The notes under the pieces: model-generated | What the model was told of the DNA's origin: nothing | The model's input: only the letters and a program-made list of their open reading frames with translations | The model's database searches: none | Part shown: positions 60,594 through 64,000 of the stretch, one piece after another | How the letters are laid out: each line of letters begins with the position of its first letter | Position numbering within the stretch: the stretch's first letter is position 1 | Source of the DNA: Neorhizobium galegae | Lineage (GTDB): Bacteria; Pseudomonadota; Alphaproteobacteria; Rhizobiales; Rhizobiaceae | Assembly (NCBI RefSeq): GCF_017877135.1 | Contig: NZ_JAGIPH010000007.1 | Coordinates: 62,001-126,000 of the forward strand | Length of the DNA: 64,000 bases | Direction: 5' to 3' | Program-made: the position numbers and the translations under genes

Positions 60594-61541
60594 ATGAACC
60601 CTCAATTTCTTGTCACCCATTCGGGTGGCTTCCATGCCGACGAATTGCTGTCGAGCGTCATCCTCACCCGGCTTTTTCCTGAGGCGCGCCTCGTGCGCAG
60701 CCGTGCGCCCGAATGGATCACACCCGAAAGCGACCGCATCATCTACGATGTCGGCGGCGCCTATGATGCCGGCGCCGGCATTTTCGACCATCACCAGCGC
60801 GGCGCGCCGCTTCGCGAGGATGGCAAGCCCTACAGCTCATTCGGGCTGATCTGGAAGCATTTCGGCCGGGATTATCTGAGCGCCTGCGGCATTGCCGACC
60901 CGCATCTCGACACGGTGCATGCCTCTTTCGACAAAAATTTCGTGCTGCCGGTCGATCTCCTCGACAATGGCGCGATTGATCCTTCGACCGCCGGGCCGCT
61001 TTCCGCACTCACGCTGCCGGCACTGCTCGAAACCCTGAAGCCGGTGTTCGACGACAAGGCGCCCGACGCCGACGAGCGGGCCTTTCAGGCAGCCCTTGCC
61101 ATTGCGCGCAGCTTCGTGGAAGCGGCGATGGCCCGACAGGCCGCAAAGCTTCGTGCCGAAGCCATCGTGCAATTGGCCATTGAACAGGCGGGAGAGGGGC
61201 GCATTCTGGAACTGCCGTCCGGCATGCCGTTCCGCCCGGCCGTGGTGAAGGCCGGTGCCGATCACCTGCTCTTCGTCGTTCATCCGCGCGACAAGGACTG
61301 GTGCCTGACGGGCATTCGCCGCACGGACGAGGGGTTCGAGCTGCGCGCCGATCTGCCGGCTTCCTGGGCGGGCCTGACCGGAAGTGCGCTGGAGGAGGTC
61401 TGCGGCGTCGTCGGGGCAAGCTTCTGTCACAATGGCCGTTTCATTGCCGCGGCAAAAACCCGGCAAGCAGCCCTTGCCATGGCCGATCTGGCCGTTGCAG
61501 AAGCGCTTGCGCAGAACGGCACGACGCCTTCTGCCGCCTGA
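60594..61541 (+). CDS. MYG1-family protein (DHH-like exonuclease family)
   Basis: The 315-residue protein matches the MYG1/UPF0160 family: FLVTHSGGFHADELLSSVIL near the N-terminus with metal-binding His/Asp, YDVGGAYDAGAGIFDHHQRGAP with the DHH-like motif near residues 50-70, SSFGLIWKHFG, and a C-terminal VHPRDKDWCLTGIRR. Eukaryotic MYG1 is a 3'-5' RNA exonuclease; the bacterial role is not well known. It starts 112 bases after the GreA-like gene. The pairing of two RNA-related genes is inferred. Confidence 0.88.
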   Translation: MNPQFLVTHSGGFHADELLSSVILTRLFPEARLVRSRAPEWITPESDRIIYDVGGAYDAGAGIFDHHQRGAPLREDGKPYSSFGLIWKHFGRDYLSACGIADPHLDTVHASFDKNFVLPVDLLDNGAIDPSTAGPLSALTLPALLETLKPVFDDKAPDADERAFQAALAIARSFVEAAMARQAAKLRAEAIVQLAIEQAGEGRILELPSGMPFRPAVVKAGADHLLFVVHPRDKDWCLTGIRRTDEGFELRADLPASWAGLTGSALEEVCGVVGASFCHNGRFIAAAKTRQAALAMADLAVAEALAQNGTTPSAA

Positions 61542-61631
61542 CATCTGCATGCGGCTTGAATTCACCCGTCCGGCCGCAACCGGCCTGACGGCCGGCGCCC
61601 TCAAACCTTGCGCAGGTTGTGCACCGTGTGG

Positions 61632-61661
61632 CGTCCGCACGGCAGCGAAACCGTGCGGACG
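61632..61661. repeat. inverted repeat CGTCCGCACGG, intergenic hairpin
   Basis: CGTCCGCACGG (61632-61642) and CCGTGCGGACG (61651-61661) form an 11-base perfect stem over the eight-base loop CAGCGAAA. It is 90 bases after the MYG1-family stop. With no U-run it may be a Rho-assisted end, a protein-binding palindrome or a dispersed palindromic repeat. Confidence 0.6.
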
Positions 61662-61773
61662 GCAGAACCACGAACGATCAAATCCTGCAGCACAAAATTA
61701 CCCGTGAAAGCATAATCCTCATCTGGCCCGGCTCTCAAATAAAGGCATAATCGCCGCCGGAGGGGGAGGTTCT

Positions 61774-61896
61774 ATGCAGCCATCCGGAAAGGGGTGGCCG
61801 CATGGTCCAGTTTTTCCAGAGGTTTTAGGCCGTTCCGTAACGGACATCGTCGCGTCTTTTGATGATGTCCGGTCTGCCGATCTGCCGGCCACGTGA
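61774..61896 (+). CDS. possible 40-residue small protein
   Basis: An ATG at 61774 lies three bases after a purine-rich GGAGGGGGAGG and opens a 40-codon frame ending TGA at 61896. The predicted peptide begins MQPSGKGWPHGPVFPEVLG and ends SADLPAT; it is not hydrophobic and I do not recognise it. The eight-base hairpin at 61841-61871 lies within it. It might be a real small protein, a leader for the downstream GH4 gene, or chance. Confidence 0.3.
   Translation: MQPSGKGWPHGPVFPEVLGRSVTDIVASFDDVRSADLPAT
61841..61871. repeat. inverted repeat CGGACATC upstream of the GH4 gene
   Basis: CGGACATC (61841-61848) and GATGTCCG (61864-61871) form an eight-base perfect stem with a 15-base loop, 135 bases before the GH4 start. 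It may be an operator or RNA hairpin; the role is unknown. Confidence 0.4.
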
Positions 61897-62005
61897 CCGC
61901 TTCGGACGGCGTCAGAAACGCTATCCTCGGTGACGGGCGACCCGATATCGTGAGAACCTCCACAAACTTTGAGATCGCCTGAGGGCGGACATGCCGGAGG
62001 AAGAC

Positions 62006-63355
62006 ATGGTAGGACAACCGAAAATCACCTTCATCGGCGCGGGATCGACGGTGTTCATGAAAAACATCGTCGGCGACGTGCTGCAGCGCCCGGCGCTGTC
62101 TGACGCCCGCATTGCGCTCATGGACATCAACCCGCAGCGGCTGGAGGAAAGCGCCATCGTCGTCAACAAGCTGATTGCGACGCTTGGGGTGAAGGCGACG
62201 GCGGAAACGTTCGACAACCAGCGCAAGGCGCTCGAAGGGGCGGATTTCGTCGTCGTCGCCTTCCAGATCGGCGGTTTCGAACCCTGCACGGTGACCGATT
62301 TCGAAGTGCCGAAGAAATACGGCCTGCGTCAGACGATTGCCGATACGCTCGGCGTCGGCGGCATCATGCGCGGTCTTCGCACCGTGCCGCATCTCTGGAA
62401 GATCTGCGAGGACATGATGGCGGTCTGCCCGAATGCCATCATGCTGCAATATGTGAACCCGATGGCGATCAATACCTGGGCGATTGCGGAAAGATACCCG
62501 TCGATCCGCCAGGTCGGCCTTTGCCATTCGGTGCAGGGCACGGCGATGGAGCTCGCCCACGATCTCGACATCCCCTACGAAGAAATCCGCTACCGCTCCG
62601 CCGGCATCAACCACATGGCCTTCTTCCTCGAATTCGAGCATCGCCAGACGGACGGCAGCTATCGCAATCTCTATCCGGACCTCGTGCGCGGCTATCGCGA
62701 GGGCAGGGCGCCAAAGCCCGGCTGGAACCCGCGCTGCCCGAACAAGGTGCGCTACGAGATGCTGACGCGGCTTGGCTATTTCGTCACGGAAAGCTCCGAG
62801 CATTTTGCCGAATACACGCCCTATTTCATCAAGGAGGGGCGTGAGGACCTGATCGAGAAGTTCGGCATTCCGCTCGATGAATATCCCAAACGCTGCATCG
62901 AGCAGATCGCCCGCTGGAAGGGCCAAGCGGAAGCCTACCGTTCGGCCGATAAGATCGAAGTCAGCCAGTCGAAGGAATATGCCTCCTCCATCATCAATTC
63001 GGTGTGGACGGGCGAGCCTTCGGTCATCTACGGCAATCTGCGCAACAATGGCTGCATCACCTCGCTGCCGGCCGATTGTGCCGCCGAGGTGCCGTGCCTT
63101 GTCGACCATAACGGCATCCAGCCCACCTTCATCGGCGCGCTGCCGCCACAGCTGACGGCGCTGATGCGCACGAACATCAACGTGCAGGAACTGACGGTGC
63201 GGGCGCTCACCACCGAAAACCGCGAGCATATCTACCATGCCGCGATGATGGACCCGCACACGGCCGCCGAGCTTGATCTCGACCAGATCTGGTCGCTGGT
63301 GGACGATCTGCTCCTCGCCCACCGCGACTGGCTGCCTGAGTGGACGCAAACCTGA
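62006..63355 (+). CDS. melA: alpha-galactosidase/alpha-glycosidase, GH4 family
   Basis: The 449-residue NAD- and Mn-dependent glycosidase resembles MelA, which hydrolyses melibiose and other alpha-galactosides. It has the NAD motif ITFIGAGSTVF near residues 6-16, DINPQRLEES, LQYVNPMAINTWA, the metal-binding GLCHSVQG and AGINHMAFFLEF. The C-terminal part (about 300-449) with SVWTGEPSVIYGNLRNNGCITSLP fits family 4. ATG 62006 follows GGAGG with five-base spacing; an ATG at 61991 is less likely. No transporter for the sugar is adjacent. Confidence 0.9.
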   Translation: MVGQPKITFIGAGSTVFMKNIVGDVLQRPALSDARIALMDINPQRLEESAIVVNKLIATLGVKATAETFDNQRKALEGADFVVVAFQIGGFEPCTVTDFEVPKKYGLRQTIADTLGVGGIMRGLRTVPHLWKICEDMMAVCPNAIMLQYVNPMAINTWAIAERYPSIRQVGLCHSVQGTAMELAHDLDIPYEEIRYRSAGINHMAFFLEFEHRQTDGSYRNLYPDLVRGYREGRAPKPGWNPRCPNKVRYEMLTRLGYFVTESSEHFAEYTPYFIKEGREDLIEKFGIPLDEYPKRCIEQIARWKGQAEAYRSADKIEVSQSKEYASSIINSVWTGEPSVIYGNLRNNGCITSLPADCAAEVPCLVDHNGIQPTFIGALPPQLTALMRTNINVQELTVRALTTENREHIYHAAMMDPHTAAELDLDQIWSLVDDLLLAHRDWLPEWTQT

Positions 63356-63391
63356 CGGCAAACGGCAGGCACGGATAGGAGGACAGCTGCT

Positions 63392-63805
63392 CTACAGGCG
63401 CTTTTGCAAGAAGGTGCGGCGGCGGCCGGCGGGGAAATTTGCAAGCTCTCCGAACACCTCATAGCCCTGCCGCCGATAGGCTTTTTTGGCGGCGGGGTTG
63501 AAGGTGTCAATAAAGGCGGCGCCGCAGCCGCGTGCGCGCGCCTCGTCTTCCGCGGCCTGCAGCATCTGGCCCGCCAGTCCCTGCCCACGCAGGCTTTCCC
63601 CGACCCAGAGCCATTGCACATAAAGCCAGCCCCAGGCCGTATAGCCGTTGAGGCCAGCCGCCAGCGTGCCATCCGGCGCCTTCACCAGCACGCTCAAGGC
63701 GCGCCGATCGGCCGGACCGACATCCTGTTCGTTAAAGGCCGAGAGCTGGCTGCCGATGGCGGCGACATCTTCGGCCGATGCGGTATCCGTGACGAGAATG
63801 TGCAT
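63392..63805 (-). CDS. GNAT-family N-acetyltransferase
   Basis: The 137-residue protein has the GNAT core: beta strand LYVQWLWVGESLRGQGLAGQMLQAAEDEARARG (read in parts) with the acetyl-CoA loop R-x2-G-x-A near residues 77-82, and the C-terminal DTFNPAAKKAYRRQGYEVFGEL. The substrate is unknown; it may acetylate an amine, antibiotic or protein. It is convergent with the GH4 gene, with 36 bases between stops, and lies 92 bases downstream of the BrnA-like stop, so co-transcription from the left-pointing neighbour is possible. Confidence 0.85.
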   Translation of the reverse strand: MHILVTDTASAEDVAAIGSQLSAFNEQDVGPADRRALSVLVKAPDGTLAAGLNGYTAWGWLYVQWLWVGESLRGQGLAGQMLQAAEDEARARGCGAAFIDTFNPAAKKAYRRQGYEVFGELANFPAGRRRTFLQKRL

Positions 63806-63897
63806 GACCTATCCTCAAGAAATGACTGGCCCCTCTGTCCGGCACGCCGACGGGAGGAGGCGCCGCCGTCGGACAAGGCCGCTGGGGAAATTTGCCG

Positions 63898-64000
63898 TCA
63901 GATCTCGGCGATCATAGCCGCCCGCAACGCGTCGTTGATGCGATCCTGCCAGCCGGGACCACCGTCCTGATAAAAGGCGATAATGTCGCTGTCGATCTTC
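63898..64000 (-). CDS. BrnA-like antitoxin, C-terminal part (truncated by the window end)
   Basis: The last 103 bases, read leftward, encode an open frame of 33 residues ending at a TGA (63898-63900): KIDSDIIAFYQDGGPGWQDR followed by INDALRAAMIAEI. The pattern D-x-D-x2-x-F/Y-x3-G-P-G-x-Q-x-R-I-N-x-x-L-R is typical of BrnA antitoxins (ribbon-helix-helix type), which pair with a BrnT ribonuclease toxin encoded just upstream. The rest, including any toxin, lies outside the window. Confidence 0.6.
   Translation of the reverse strand, partial: KIDSDIIAFYQDGGPGWQDRINDALRAAMIAEI

Larger units (their letters stand above)
61542..62005. other. 464-base intergenic region before the GH4 gene with hairpins and a small ORF
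   Basis: No conventional gene is seen here. It contains an 11-base perfect inverted repeat (61632-61661), a second eight-base one (61841-61871), several short GC-rich dyads near 61561-61610, and a 40-codon reading frame at 61774-61896 with a strong ribosome site. Promoter elements could not be identified with confidence. Confidence 0.6.

Noticed and set aside
1..64000. tRNA, rRNA, CRISPR array or insertion sequence
   Set aside because: I saw no cloverleaf-like gene, no regularly spaced repeats and no transposase-like protein; a covariance-model scan would be needed for small RNAs.

Overview
The window looks like chromosome, or a large replicon, of a Rhizobiaceae alphaproteobacterium close to Agrobacterium, Allorhizobium or Rhizobium. 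The reasons are high GC; an iolR-iolCDEB locus beside a divergent idhA; a phn cluster with two PhnE permeases and a hexapeptide-repeat transferase; a BA14K-repeat envelope protein; and the general density of ABC transporters, GntR, LacI and RpiR regulators and small catabolic operons. I see no rRNA, tRNA, CRISPR array, prophage or complete insertion sequence. It is mostly an accessory-metabolism landscape, densely coding on both strands.

Layout: 0-2.3 kb holds the end of a nucleobase-type ABC importer operon and a cytosine deaminase. 2.4-4.4 kb holds a BA14K protein and a divergent EamA-type exporter. 4.5-22.3 kb is a phosphorus-acquisition block: ugpBAEC (glycerol-3-phosphate), a Na+/phosphate cotransporter with a PhoU tail, phnM, the phnCDEE transporter, a hexapeptide transferase, the C-P lyase genes phnGHIJKL and the divergent regulator phnF. 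22.3-23.7 kb has a gluconate pair (SDR and gluconokinase). 23.7-28 kb has a gamma-glutamyltransferase-like hydrolase, a GntR regulator, an NTF2-fold protein and an unusual cytosine-deaminase-like amidohydrolase. 28-32.6 kb is a pectin-fragment set (GntR, GH28, LacI, GH105) closed by a clear terminator. 32.7-40.5 kb is the myo-inositol locus. 40.5-41.2 kb is a RelBE-type toxin-antitoxin pair.

41.2-44.8 kb encodes three glycosyltransferases, one of which joins a GT32 (Och1-like) domain to an Anp1/Mnn9-like (GT62) domain. 44.9-46 kb is a PHB-depolymerase-like esterase. 46-49.1 kb is the D-alanine catabolic set (dadA, alr, lrp) with a large nested operator. 49.1-56.6 kb is a leftward run: RidA, RpiR, SDR, cytoplasmic GH20 hexosaminidase, M81 peptidase, MFS exporter and CutC. 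Opposite it, 56.7-59.9 kb carries an NTF2-like protein, a second M81 peptidase and a D-serine-dehydratase/D-threonine-aldolase-like enzyme. The last part holds a GreA-like protein, a MYG1-family protein, a GH4 alpha-galactosidase, a GNAT acetyltransferase and the C-terminus of a BrnA-like antitoxin running off the end.

The strongest candidates for something under-described are the GT32-GT62 fusion, the 46-60 kb region (possibly amino-sugar and D-amino-acid catabolism with two MlrC-type peptidases), the amidohydrolase that has lost catalytic residues inside a putative GntR regulon, and PhnE with a 250-residue insertion. All functional calls rest on reading motifs and context by eye. No searches were run.
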